Source: Azospirillum sp. B21
GTDB lineage: Bacteria > Pseudomonadota > Alphaproteobacteria > Azospirillales > Azospirillaceae
Direction: 5' to 3'
Assembly (NCBI RefSeq): GCF_008364825.1
Contig: NZ_VTTO01000019.1
Location: forward strand, 1 to 64,000
DNA: 64,000 nucleotides
In this document: piece after piece, positions 1 through 8,594 of the stretch
How the letters are laid out: the number at the start of each line of letters is the position of its first letter
Numbering within the stretch: position 1 is the first letter of the stretch
Made by a program: the position numbers and the translations under genes
The notes under the pieces: generated by a model
The model's input: only the letters and a program-made list of their open reading frames with translations
What the model was told of the DNA's origin: nothing
The model's database searches: none

Positions 1-482
1 CCGTCGATCTCGCGCGTCACCGCCACGGCGTCACCAGCCGGCGCGACCTTCGAGGCAAAGGTGCCCTGGCCCCAGCCCAGCAGAGCGGCCAGCATCTGGC
101 CGGTCTGGTTGCAGTCGTCGTCGATCGCCTGCTTGCCGAGGATCACCAATCCCGGCGCTTCCTTGTCCACCAGAGCCTTCAGCACCTTGGCGACGGCGAG
201 CGGTTCGGTCGTCACGTCGGTCTGCACCAGGATGGCGCGGTCGGCGCCCATGGCGAGAGCGGTGCGCAGCGTCTCCTGCGCCTGGGTCGGGCCGACGGAC
301 ACGACGACGATTTCGGTCGCCTTGCCGGCTTCCTTCAGGCGGACAGCCTCCTCGACGGCGATCTCGTCAAAGGGGTTCATCGAGAACTTCACGTTGGACG
401 TCTCGACGCCGGACTGGTCGGTCTTCACCCGGATCTTGACGTTGTAGTCGACGACGCGCTTCACGGCGCAGAGGATCTTCAT
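1..482 (-). CDS. etfB: Electron transfer flavoprotein subunit beta (partial, C-terminus outside window)
   Basis: About 160 N-terminal residues are visible. They begin MKILCAVKRVVDYNVKIRVK and carry the EtfB/FixA features FSMNPFDEIAVEEA and a GKQAIDDDCNQTGQ segment typical of the AMP/FAD-binding fold. The family is about 250 residues, so roughly the last third lies beyond position 1. EtfB pairs with EtfA to carry electrons from acyl-CoA and other dehydrogenases to ETF-ubiquinone oxidoreductase. The start is ATG at 482, preceded by AAAGGGA. An acyl-CoA synthetase lies upstream on the same strand, which suits a fatty-acid oxidation context. The two are separated by a structured repeat, so co-transcription is not certain. 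Confidence 0.93.
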   Translation of the reverse strand, partial: MKILCAVKRVVDYNVKIRVKTDQSGVETSNVKFSMNPFDEIAVEEAVRLKEAGKATEIVVVSVGPTQAQETLRTALAMGADRAILVQTDVTTEPLAVAKVLKALVDKEAPGLVILGKQAIDDDCNQTGQMLAALLGWGQGTFASKVAPAGDAVAVTREID

Positions 483-532
483 GGCGCGGGTCCCTTTGAA
501 AATGGACGGCGTGCAGGCATGGGAGAGCGCTG

Positions 533-659
533 GCCCCCTTCCCATCCCTCCCCCACCTACGGTGGGAGAGGGGGCAGGACGCTTGTCGGCGTGACGTAAT
601 TGCCAAAGCGGCGGCAGTCCCCTCTCCCACCGAAGGTGGGGGAGGGTTAGGGAGGGGGC
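533..659. repeat. Structured intergenic repeat, copy 1 (127 bp)
   Basis: The element starts GCCCCCTTCCC and ends GGGAGGGGGC. Its left arm (CCCTCCCCCACCT...) and right arm (...AGGTGGGGGAGGG) are reverse complements, and each arm also folds on itself around ACCTACGGT or ACCGAAGGT. The core GGACGCTTGT...GCGGCAGTCCCCT recurs almost unchanged in the copy at 57459-57581. A related copy sits at 61568-61695. It lies between the acyl-CoA synthetase gene and etfB. It resembles a REP/BIME or MITE-like family; no transposase is present. Confidence 0.8.
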
Positions 660-669
660 AGAGTGCCCC

Positions 670-2322
670 TTACAGCCCCTCGGTCTGCTTGCGCAGGACG
701 TATTTCTGGATCTTGCCCGTCGAGGTCTTCGGCAGCGGGCCGAACACCACCGTGCGCGGGCACTTGAAGTGGGCCATATGCGACCTGCAGAAGGCGATGA
801 TATCGGCCTCGGTCGCGGTGGCTCCATCCTTCAGCGTGACGAAGGCGCAGGGCGTCTCGCCCCACTTCTCGTCATGGCGGGCGACGACCGCGGCCTCCAG
901 CACCTCCGGGTGCTTGTAGAGGACGTCCTCCACCTCGATAGACGAGATGTTCTCGCCGCCGGAGATGATGATGTCCTTCGAGCGGTCCTTGATCTCGACA
1001 TAGCCGTCTTCATGCCAGACGGCGAGGTCGCCGGTGTGGAACCAGCCACCGGCGAAGGCCTCTTCGGTCGCCTTGGGGTTCTTCAGGTAGCCCTTCATGA
1101 CGTTGTTGCCGCGCATCATGATCTCGCCCATCGTGCGGCCGTCCTTCGGCACCGGCTCCAGTGTGAAGGGATCGGCGACGATCACCGCCTCCAGCATCGG
1201 GCCGCGCACGCCCTGGCGGGCCTTGATCGCCGCCTTCTCGTCGAGCGACAGGCCGTCCCAGCGGTCGTGCCAGACGCAGACCACGGTCGGGCCGTAGCAT
1301 TCGGTCAGGCCATAGACATGGGTGACTTCCCAGCCCATGCGCTCCATGCCGGCGATGACGGCGGCGGGCGGGGCGGCACCGGCGACCATCACCTTCACCT
1401 TCTGCTCGATGCCCTGCTTCAGCTCGGCCGGTGCGTTGTTCAGCATGTTCAGAACGATGGGCGCGCCGCAGAAATTGGTCACCCGCTCCTCGCGGATCAG
1501 CTTCAGCACGGCGTCGGGGCGGACCTGACGCAGGCAGATCGCGGTGCCGGCGGTGACCGCGATGGTCCAGGGGAAGCACCAGCCGTTGCAGTGGAACATC
1601 GGCAGCGTCCACAGATACACGGGCGCGTCGCCCATGTTCCAGGACAGCGCGTTCGACACCGCGTTCAGATAGGCGCCTCGGTGGTGATATACGACGCCCT
1701 TCGGATTGCCGGTGGTGCCGGAGGTATAGTTCAGCGCGATGGCCTGCCATTCGTCGGCCGGCAGGGTCCAGGGATGTTCGGTCCCGACGTCGCTGATGAA
1801 GGCTTCGTAATCGCGGTCGCCGATCAGCTCGCCGCCGGTGTAGGTCGGATCGTCGATGTCCACCACCGGGATCGGCGCATCCAGCAGGGCCAACGCCTTC
1901 TTCGCCACACCGGAGAACTCGCGGTCGACGATCAGGATCTTCGCTTCGCCATGCTTCAGGATGAAGGCGATGGCTTCGGCGTCCAGCCGGGTGTTGACGG
2001 CGTTCAGCACGGCGCCGGCCAGCGGCACGCCGAAATGCGCCTCGAACAGTTCGGGCGTGTTGGCGGCCAGCATGGCGACGGTGTCGCCCTTGCCGATCCC
2101 CAGGTTCGCCAGCGCCGCGGCTAGACGGCGCACACGGACGAAGGTCTCGGCCCAGGTCCGGCGGACCGGGCCATGGACGACGGCCAGCCGGTCGGGCCAC
2201 ACCGCGGCGGCGCGCTCCAGGAAAGTCAGCGGCGTCAGCGCGACGAAATTGGCGGCGTTGCGGTCGAGATCGCGTTCATACGGGTTGGCGCGGACATCGG
2301 CTGCGGCGGCAGTATCACTCAT
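670..2322 (-). CDS. Acyl-CoA synthetase (AMP-forming, AMP-binding family)
   Basis: The protein has 550 residues, the usual length for medium/long-chain acyl-CoA ligases of the ANL superfamily. It activates a carboxylate to an acyl-adenylate and then to the CoA thioester. The phosphate-binding loop YTSGTTGNPKG is at about residues 199-209. A VYGLTE motif follows mid-protein, then GGWFHTGDLA, and the C-terminal catalytic lysine lies in KTSTGKIQK (about K537). The start is ATG at 2322, with GGGGAGAA upstream. The close match to plant AAE-type and AlkK-like sequences suggests a fatty acid or short aromatic acid, but the substrate cannot be read from sequence. Neighbouring etfB fits beta-oxidation. 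Confidence 0.9.
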   Translation of the reverse strand: MSDTAAAADVRANPYERDLDRNAANFVALTPLTFLERAAAVWPDRLAVVHGPVRRTWAETFVRVRRLAAALANLGIGKGDTVAMLAANTPELFEAHFGVPLAGAVLNAVNTRLDAEAIAFILKHGEAKILIVDREFSGVAKKALALLDAPIPVVDIDDPTYTGGELIGDRDYEAFISDVGTEHPWTLPADEWQAIALNYTSGTTGNPKGVVYHHRGAYLNAVSNALSWNMGDAPVYLWTLPMFHCNGWCFPWTIAVTAGTAICLRQVRPDAVLKLIREERVTNFCGAPIVLNMLNNAPAELKQGIEQKVKVMVAGAAPPAAVIAGMERMGWEVTHVYGLTECYGPTVVCVWHDRWDGLSLDEKAAIKARQGVRGPMLEAVIVADPFTLEPVPKDGRTMGEIMMRGNNVMKGYLKNPKATEEAFAGGWFHTGDLAVWHEDGYVEIKDRSKDIIISGGENISSIEVEDVLYKHPEVLEAAVVARHDEKWGETPCAFVTLKDGATATEADIIAFCRSHMAHFKCPRTVVFGPLPKTSTGKIQKYVLRKQTEGL

Positions 2323-2492
2323 CGGACCGTTCTCCCCAGGGGTTCTTGTTGCGCGCCGACATTGGGCGCGGCGGTGTTGGAAACAGCCTGTACCAGATCA
2401 GCTTTGCGCAACTTTCTCAGGATTATGACCAATTGTTATTGGAGTTGTTGCGGCGCCGGGCAAGCGAGGTGCCCCATCCATCGTAATCCCGG

Positions 2493-3263
2493 TCACCGTA
2501 TCCAGGTCACGTCGCCGGCGAACAGGTATCCGGCACCGTAGACCGTCTTGATCAGCCGCGGAGCGCGGGGATCGTCCTCGATCTTCTTGCGGATGCGCGA
2601 CACACGGACGTCGATGCTGCGGTCGTAGGGAAAATCGTCACGGTCCTGATCGGGACCTTGCAGATGCTCGCGCGACAGCACGCGCTTGGGCGCCTTCAGC
2701 AGGGTCAGCAGCAGCGAGGCCTCCGCCGCTGTCAGGCTTTCCTGGCGGCCGTCATCGGCGCTCAGCGTCAGGTTGCCGAGGTCGAAGACCCAATTGCCGA
2801 AGCGCGCCCGCGCGGTCTCGGCCGCGGCCGTGGCGCCGGCCAGCTGTTCGCGGCGGCGGATGGCGCTGTTGACGCGGGCGACCAGCTCCCGCGGCTCGAA
2901 GGGCTTCACGATGTAATCGTCGGCGCCCAACTCCAGCCCCAGGATCCGGTCGGAAGTGCCGCCGCGCCCGGACAGGATGATGACGCCGAAGCGCACGTCC
3001 TCCCACAGTTCGCGAACGAGGGTCAGCCCGTCCATGTCCGGCAGGCCGAGATCGACAAGGCACAGGTCGGGGGCCTGGCGCTGGATTGCCGCCCGCGCCT
3101 CCCGCCCGCTGGCCCAGCAGGACACCTCGTAGCCGTATCCCTCCAGCACCTCTTTCACCAGCCGGCGGATGTCGGCCTCGTCCTCGACCAGATAAATGCG
3201 CTTCTTCTGCACCACGCGCGTTTCCCCTCGGCACTCGTCGCCCTGTTTTCCAGGTGCGTTCAT
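2493..3263 (-). CDS. OmpR/PhoB-family response regulator
   Basis: An N-terminal receiver domain has the acidic pocket EDE (about 27-29), phospho-acceptor D71 in CLVDLGLPD, S98 and K120 in VKPF. A C-terminal winged-helix DNA-binding domain ends in VYGAGYLF. The listed ATG gives 256 residues. A GTG at 3215 has a much better ribosome-binding site (GAGGGG, 8 bases away) and begins right at the receiver fold, so the true protein may be 240 residues. The hybrid kinase gene ends 14 bp upstream on the same strand, so the two are very probably an operon and cognate partners. The divergent acetate-permease operon is the obvious candidate target (inference). Confidence 0.9.
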   Translation of the reverse strand: MNAPGKQGDECRGETRVVQKKRIYLVEDEADIRRLVKEVLEGYGYEVSCWASGREARAAIQRQAPDLCLVDLGLPDMDGLTLVRELWEDVRFGVIILSGRGGTSDRILGLELGADDYIVKPFEPRELVARVNSAIRRREQLAGATAAAETARARFGNWVFDLGNLTLSADDGRQESLTAAEASLLLTLLKAPKRVLSREHLQGPDQDRDDFPYDRSIDVRVSRIRKKIEDDPRAPRLIKTVYGAGYLFAGDVTWIR

Positions 3264-3277
3264 TTGGTCCGATCATA

Positions 3278-6118
3278 TCAGGCCGGCGCGGGTTGGGCGG
3301 CGTGGCCGATGGCCGCCACCAGGTCCCGCTTGTCCCATGGCTTGCTCAGTATGACGGCATCGGCGGGGATATCGCCATACTCGACCGTGAATCCGCTGAC
3401 CAGCACCACCCGCATGTCCGGCCGCAGCAGCCGGGCTCGCCGCGCCAGCTCCACCCCCGACAGCCCGGGCATGACGATGTCGGAGACCAGCAGAGACAGC
3501 CCGTCGATCTGCTCCACCAACTCCGCCGCCTCGTCACCGCTCGCCGCCTCCACCACCGAGAAGCCGAGATCGACCAGTTGCTGGCGCATCACCTGCCGGA
3601 CATCGTCATTGTCCTCCGCCACCAGCGCCAGTTGGCCGGACCAGCCGCCGCCCAGGGGTTCGACCGTCGCCGCTTCGGCATCGAGCAGGCGGGCCACCGG
3701 TTCGGCGCGCGGCAGCAGCAGGGTGACGGCGGTGCCCTCCCCCGGCCGGCTGTCGATGCGCAGATAGCCGCGCGACTGCTTGACGAAACCGTAGACCATC
3801 GACAGCCCCAACCCCGATCCCAGCGCCTTGGTGGTGAAGAAGGGTTCCACCGCGCGGGCCAGCGCCTCCGGCGTGAAGCCGGTGCCGGTATCGGAGACGC
3901 GGATTTCCAGGTAATCGTCGGGGCGGACCGGCTCGTCGAAGGACAGGGTGTCCTCCACCCGGCGGATGCCGACCGCGATGTCGAGCCGGCCGCCGCCCGG
4001 CATGGCGTCGCGCGCGTTGATGGCGAGATTGACCAGCGCATTCTCCAGCTGGGTCTGGTCGGCGATGGTCCAGCATTCCCGCCCCTCCTCCGGCACGCCG
4101 ATGGCGATGGAGCTGGGGAAGGAGCGGCGCAGCAGCACCGCCATGTCGCGGAGCAGCCCGCACAGTTCGATCGGCTCAGGCTTCAGCGGTTGCTGGCGGG
4201 AGAAGGCGAGCAGCCGGGCGGTGATGTCGGCCCCGCGGCGGCCGGCACGCTGGGCCGGCTCCAGATAGGCGTCCAGTCCCTTGACCGTCGCGTAGTGCTC
4301 GCGCGCCGCCGCAAGGTTGCCGATGATGATCGACAGCAGGTTGTTGAAATCGTGCGCCAGCCCGCCGGAGAGCTGACCGACCGCCTTCAGGCGCTGCGCC
4401 TCCACCAGCTGGCGTTCGGTCTGCTTCTCGTCGGTGATGTCCAGGGTCAGCACGAACAGGCCGGTGACGGCGCCGTCCTCCGCTCCACCCTCGCCACGAT
4501 GGGGAATCAGCGTGGTCTTGGTGACGATGTCGCGGCCGTCGCGCGGAAAGGCGTATTCGAAGGTGACCACCTCCCCCGACAGACAGCGGTCGAGATGGGG
4601 GCGCAGCACCGCCATGGCGCGCCGGCCGACCACGGCGGCAAGATCGCGGCCGATCACCTCGGCCTTGTCGCGGCCGACCAGCTCGGCCCAGCGCAGGTTG
4701 GCGAAGGTCAGCCGCCCGTCGCGGTCCAGCCCGGCGATGCTGGCGGGGATCGCATCCAGGATCACGCGCTGGCGCGTCTCCGCCTCCGCCAGCGCCGCAG
4801 TGCGGTCGCGCACCCGGCTGTCCAGCGTTGCAACGGTGTCGCGCAGCTGTCGGACCATCCCGTCGAAGGCGGAGGCCAGCAGCCCGATCTCGTCGCCGCG
4901 GCGGATGCCGCTCTGCGCACCGAGATCGCCGGCCCGCACCTGCGCCGCGGTGTCGGCCAGCCGGCGCAGCGGCCAGACCAGACGCCTGACGGCGATGTAG
5001 CCCAGCAGGCTGCCCGCCGCCATCAGCGCCATGCCGATGGCGAGGATGCGGTTGCCCAGCACCACCGACGACTTCCGCAGCTCGTCCACATAGACCGACG
5101 AGGCGATATACCAGTCGAAGCCTTCGAAATGCCGGACCCAGCTGATCTTTTCATAGGCGTAGTTGCCGGGATCGTCGGGCTTGTCCCACAGGTAGGTCAG
5201 CGGCTCCCCCCTGGCCGCGGCGGCTTTCAGATCCTCGGCGATCGGGCGGCCGGTGGCCGAGTTCAGCCGGTCGCCGAAGGCCGTGCCCTCGATGTTCGAA
5301 TTCGGGTGGATGATCATCCGGTTCGCCGAATCGAAGATGTAGAGATAGCCGGTACGGGCGATGCGCAGCTTGCGCAGGGCTTGGCGCAGATCCTCGATGG
5401 CCTCGGCCTTGCGCCGCTCCACCTCGGCGTCGACGTCGGCCAGATAGGCGCCGGTGCCGACAATGATGCCGCGCTTGGGCAGATCCTTGAAGAAGCTGAG
5501 CTTCGGCGCCCGCTCGTCGCCGTTCGGCCGCCACCACGGATAGGTCTGGAAGCCCTCGCCCTCCCGCTTGGCGGTGGCGACGATGGTGGGCAGGATGTGG
5601 CGGCCCAGATTGTCGCGCAGGTCGTCAGATTTCCGCCCCTGATAGTCCGGCGAGGGATGCGACAGGATCACCGAGTCGTAGCCGATCGCCCAGACATAAT
5701 CGCCGTTGCCGTAGCGGAAGGCGTGCAGCCCCTCCATCGCCTCGCGCCGCGCCTCCTCCGCCGTGATCTCGCCGCGGTCGGCGCGGGCGTGGACATGCTC
5801 GATATAGCCGACGGCCAGTTCCAGCACGTCGCGCAGGCGGGTCTTGTAGGACTCCACCGTGGTGCTGCGCTGCTCCTCCAGCCCGCCGCGGATCCGGCTG
5901 ACCAGCTCGAACACGTTGTCGAGGATGGTGCGGCTGGCGTCGCGTTCGATCTCGTAGGCCTTCTCCTCGATGAAGGGAACGGAGAAGACATAGGCCGCCG
6001 CCGAGAACAGCCCGAGCGAGATCAGGATCGCCGAGAACAGCCGGAGGAACAGGGGCGAGCGGATCATTTTCCGGACGGAGCGGCGGGATAAGGGGATCGG
6101 TGGAATCTCCGCCATCAT
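3278..6118 (-). CDS. Cache-domain hybrid sensor histidine kinase
   Basis: The protein has about 946 residues from ATG 6118; the frame is open to a TTG at 6142. In order it has: a first membrane helix (about 22-42); a large periplasmic region with two Cache-like repeats, one with DYVWAIGYDSVILSHPSP and one with GYLYIFDSANRMIIHP; a second helix (about 355-377); a HAMP region; a PAS domain; a histidine kinase domain with phospho-His in LAHDFNN (about H589); a HATPase domain with DTGTGF and GSGLGLS; and a C-terminal receiver (D880 in VSDIVMPG, K926). Tandem Cache domains usually sense small carboxylates or amino acids. Its operon partner is the OmpR-type regulator. It is divergent from the DUF485/actP genes, so a role in acetate or carboxylate uptake control is inferred. 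Confidence 0.9.
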   Translation of the reverse strand: MMAEIPPIPLSRRSVRKMIRSPLFLRLFSAILISLGLFSAAAYVFSVPFIEEKAYEIERDASRTILDNVFELVSRIRGGLEEQRSTTVESYKTRLRDVLELAVGYIEHVHARADRGEITAEEARREAMEGLHAFRYGNGDYVWAIGYDSVILSHPSPDYQGRKSDDLRDNLGRHILPTIVATAKREGEGFQTYPWWRPNGDERAPKLSFFKDLPKRGIIVGTGAYLADVDAEVERRKAEAIEDLRQALRKLRIARTGYLYIFDSANRMIIHPNSNIEGTAFGDRLNSATGRPIAEDLKAAAARGEPLTYLWDKPDDPGNYAYEKISWVRHFEGFDWYIASSVYVDELRKSSVVLGNRILAIGMALMAAGSLLGYIAVRRLVWPLRRLADTAAQVRAGDLGAQSGIRRGDEIGLLASAFDGMVRQLRDTVATLDSRVRDRTAALAEAETRQRVILDAIPASIAGLDRDGRLTFANLRWAELVGRDKAEVIGRDLAAVVGRRAMAVLRPHLDRCLSGEVVTFEYAFPRDGRDIVTKTTLIPHRGEGGAEDGAVTGLFVLTLDITDEKQTERQLVEAQRLKAVGQLSGGLAHDFNNLLSIIIGNLAAAREHYATVKGLDAYLEPAQRAGRRGADITARLLAFSRQQPLKPEPIELCGLLRDMAVLLRRSFPSSIAIGVPEEGRECWTIADQTQLENALVNLAINARDAMPGGGRLDIAVGIRRVEDTLSFDEPVRPDDYLEIRVSDTGTGFTPEALARAVEPFFTTKALGSGLGLSMVYGFVKQSRGYLRIDSRPGEGTAVTLLLPRAEPVARLLDAEAATVEPLGGGWSGQLALVAEDNDDVRQVMRQQLVDLGFSVVEAASGDEAAELVEQIDGLSLLVSDIVMPGLSGVELARRARLLRPDMRVVLVSGFTVEYGDIPADAVILSKPWDKRDLVAAIGHAAQPAPA

Positions 6119-6284
6119 TCCAGCTTCGCTGCCCCGGCTCAATGCGAATCGGTGGAATTGTTACCGGAATTGCGCTGAAACAATTCGTCATATTTCCGGG
6201 AAATTTGCGAAACAGTGTTTTGTTAGCCGGAAAAGCATAAGCCCGAACAGGGTGCCACAAGGACGTTTACCGTCTGGAGGAAAC

Positions 6285-6608
6285 ATGCACTCCCCCGCGA
6301 ACACTCCGGTTTACGAACGGGTCCGCCGGAACCCCAAATTCCAGGAACTGGTCCGCCAGCGCAGCCGGCTGGCGCTGATCCTGTCGGCCATCGTCCTGGT
6401 CGGCTACTACAGCTTCATGATGGTGGTGGCCTTTGCGCCGGACATGCTGCACAAGCCGATGTCCGACGACTCGGTCCTCAGCGTCGGCTTCCCCATCGGG
6501 GCCGGGATCATCATCCTGTCCTGGCTGCTGACCGGCGTCTATTCCCATTTCGCCAACGGCCGCTTCCAGGACCTGACCGACGAGATCACGCGGGAGACGC
6601 TGCAATGA
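6285..6608 (+). CDS. DUF485 family inner-membrane protein
   Basis: A 107-residue protein with two predicted membrane helices (about residues 29-50 and 67-88) separated by a short loop with PDMLHKPM. It is a typical YjcH-like DUF485 protein, usually encoded just before acetate permeases. ATG 6285 is preceded by TCTGGAGGAAAC, a near-ideal ribosome-binding site, which rejects the longer frame from 6252. Its stop overlaps the start of the symporter gene in an ATGA junction, so the two are translationally coupled. It probably helps assembly or function of the symporter; no biochemical role is established for the family. Confidence 0.9.
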   Translation: MHSPANTPVYERVRRNPKFQELVRQRSRLALILSAIVLVGYYSFMMVVAFAPDMLHKPMSDDSVLSVGFPIGAGIIILSWLLTGVYSHFANGRFQDLTDEITRETLQ

Positions 6609-8275
6609 CCGCCCGCCGGATTCTCCTGACGGCGGCTGCCGCCACCCTGTTCGCCCTGCCGGCGCTGGCAGCCGGCGATGTCGGGCAGCTGGAAAAGCAG
6701 CCGGTCAACCTGTCCGCCATCGGCATGTTCCTGGCCTTCGTGGTGATGACGCTGGGCATCACCTACTGGGCGGCCAGCCGCACCCGCTCGACCTCCGACT
6801 TCTACACGGCGGGCGGCGGCATCACCGGCTTCCAGAACGGGCTGGCGATCGCCGGCGACTACATGTCGGCCGCGACGCTGCTGGGCCTGTCGAGCCTGGT
6901 GTTCGCCAAGGGCTATGACGGCTTCGTCTACACCATCAGCTTCTTTGTCGGCTGGCCGATCATCCTGTTCCTGCTGGCGGAGCGGCTGCGCAACCTCGGC
7001 CACTTCACCTTCGCCGACATCGCGTCCTACCGGCTGGACCAGGGCAAGATCCGCACCTTCGCCGCCATCGGCTCGCTGACGGTGGTGTGCTTCTACCTGA
7101 TCGTCCAGATGGTCGGCGCCGGCCAGCTGATCAAGCTGCTGTTCGGGCTGGACTACAACGTCGCCGTGATCGTGGTCGGCGTGCTGATGGTGGTCTACGT
7201 CACCTTCGGCGGCATGATCGCCACGACCTGGGTGCAGATCATCAAGGCGGTGCTTCTGCTGGGCGCCGGCGTGATCCTGGCCTTCCTGGCCCTGTCGCGC
7301 TTCGGCTTCAGCCTGGAGGCCATCGCCAAGAGCGCCATCGCCTCGCACAAGGACGGCGTGAAGATCATGGGGCCGGGCACGCTGCTGGCCGACCCGGTGT
7401 CGGCGGTGTCGCTATCGCTGGGCCTGCTGTTCGGCACCGCCGCGCTGCCGCACATCATGATGCGCTTCTTCACCGTCCCCAATGCGCGCGAGGCCCGCAA
7501 GTCGGTCTTCTACGCGTCGGGCTTCATCGGCTTCTTCTTCCTGATCGTCTGCGTGCTGGGCATGGCGGCGATCACCATCGTCGGCACCGACCCGCAGTTC
7601 TTCGAAGGCGGCAAGGTCGGCGGCAAGCTGATCGGCGGCGGCAACATGCCGGTGATGCATCTGGCCAAGGCGCTGGGCGGCGACTTGTTCCTGGGCTTCC
7701 TGTCGGCGGTCGCCTTCGCCACCATCCTGGCGGTGGTGTCGGGTCTGGCGCTGGCCGGCGCCTCGGCCATCGCGCACGACCTCTACGCCCGCGTCATCCG
7801 CAAGGGCGAGGCGACGGAGCGCGAGGAGATGCGCGTCTCCAAGATCGCGTCGCTGGTCCTGGGCGTGCTGGCCGTCGTGCTGGGCATCGCCTTCGAGAAG
7901 CAGAACGTCGCCTTCCTGGTCGGCCTGACCTTCGGCGTCGCGGCGTCGGTGAACTTCCCGGTGCTGATCCTGTCGATGTACTGGAAGGGCCTGACCACCC
8001 GCGGTGCGCTGGCGGGCGGCATCGCCGGCCTGATCTCCGCCGTCACGCTGGTGATCCTGTCGAATGCGGTGTGGGTCGTGGTTCTGAACAACCCGAAGCC
8101 GATCTTCCCGTACGAGCAGCCGGCCCTGTTCTCGATGACGCTGGCCTTCATCGTCACGATCATCGTGTCGAAGCTGGACAGCAGCGCATCCGCCCGTGCC
8201 GAGCGCGACGCCTTCGAAGACCAGTTCGTCCGCTCCCAGACCGGCATCGGCGCCGCCGCCGCGGCCAAGCATTAA
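6605..8275 (+). CDS. actP: Cation/acetate symporter ActP (sodium:solute symporter family)
   Basis: A 556-residue protein with a cleavable-looking N-terminal hydrophobic segment followed by about 13 membrane helices. It shows the SSS-family signatures GGGITGFQNGLAIAGDYMSA and GTAALPHIMMRFF. Length and sequence match ActP/YjcG (about 550 residues), which imports acetate and related short monocarboxylates with a cation. It overlaps DUF485 by four bases and is followed by a strong terminator at 8295, so the pair forms a two-gene operon. The divergent Cache-type kinase and response regulator are its likely regulators. Confidence 0.92.
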   Translation: MTARRILLTAAAATLFALPALAAGDVGQLEKQPVNLSAIGMFLAFVVMTLGITYWAASRTRSTSDFYTAGGGITGFQNGLAIAGDYMSAATLLGLSSLVFAKGYDGFVYTISFFVGWPIILFLLAERLRNLGHFTFADIASYRLDQGKIRTFAAIGSLTVVCFYLIVQMVGAGQLIKLLFGLDYNVAVIVVGVLMVVYVTFGGMIATTWVQIIKAVLLLGAGVILAFLALSRFGFSLEAIAKSAIASHKDGVKIMGPGTLLADPVSAVSLSLGLLFGTAALPHIMMRFFTVPNAREARKSVFYASGFIGFFFLIVCVLGMAAITIVGTDPQFFEGGKVGGKLIGGGNMPVMHLAKALGGDLFLGFLSAVAFATILAVVSGLALAGASAIAHDLYARVIRKGEATEREEMRVSKIASLVLGVLAVVLGIAFEKQNVAFLVGLTFGVAASVNFPVLILSMYWKGLTTRGALAGGIAGLISAVTLVILSNAVWVVVLNNPKPIFPYEQPALFSMTLAFIVTIIVSKLDSSASARAERDAFEDQFVRSQTGIGAAAAAKH

Positions 8276-8294
8276 CGGTCTGATCCTCTAACGG

Positions 8295-8334
8295 AAAGCG
8301 CCCTTCCCCACCCCGGGAAAGGGCGCTTTTCTTT
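8295..8334. terminator. Rho-independent terminator after actP
   Basis: AAAGCGCCCTTTCCC-type stem: AAAGCGCCCTT pairs with AAGGGCGCTTT around CCCCACCCCGGGA, followed by TCTTTT. It ends the actP operon. The A-rich left flank would also let it serve the convergent minus-strand gene ending at 8337. Confidence 0.85.
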
Positions 8335-8336
8335 TG

Positions 8337-8558
8337 TCAGCCAGCCGCCACACTGTTGTCCTTGCGGCGCGACAGCTGCACCTGACCGTCCACGCATTTG
8401 ACGTAGCCGGTCTTGCCCGGCTTCAGCCCGTCGAGAATCGTCACCAGCGCGCGCGGGATCGCCGCGAACTCCTTGGAGCCGCGCGACTGGCCGTTGTAGA
8501 CGGCGATGTGCTTGCGCAGGTCCTCCTTGGACACCGGCTTTCCGTCATTCCCGATCAT
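8337..8558 (-). CDS. Small conserved protein of unknown function
   Basis: A 73-residue soluble protein starting MIGNDGKPVSKEDLRKHIAV and ending with a basic, polar tail. No signal peptide or membrane segment is visible. The start is ATG 8558, preceded by AAAGGCGG. The pattern PRALVTILDGLKPGKTGYVKCVDG looks conserved rather than random, and codon use agrees with the neighbours. I do not recognise the family. It lies 36 bp downstream of a histidine kinase gene on the same strand and might be co-transcribed with it. Confidence 0.6.
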   Translation of the reverse strand: MIGNDGKPVSKEDLRKHIAVYNGQSRGSKEFAAIPRALVTILDGLKPGKTGYVKCVDGQVQLSRRKDNSVAAG

Positions 8559-8594
8559 CCCGTCCGCCTTTCGCTCCGTTCACCGGAGACAGGC

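Noticed and set aside
3086..6091. 1,001-codon open frame on the plus strand opposite the hybrid kinase
   Set aside because: It is the antisense of a gene with a complete, motif-rich kinase sequence. The translation is low-complexity Arg/Ala/Gln/Asp without domains, the usual shadow in GC-rich DNA.
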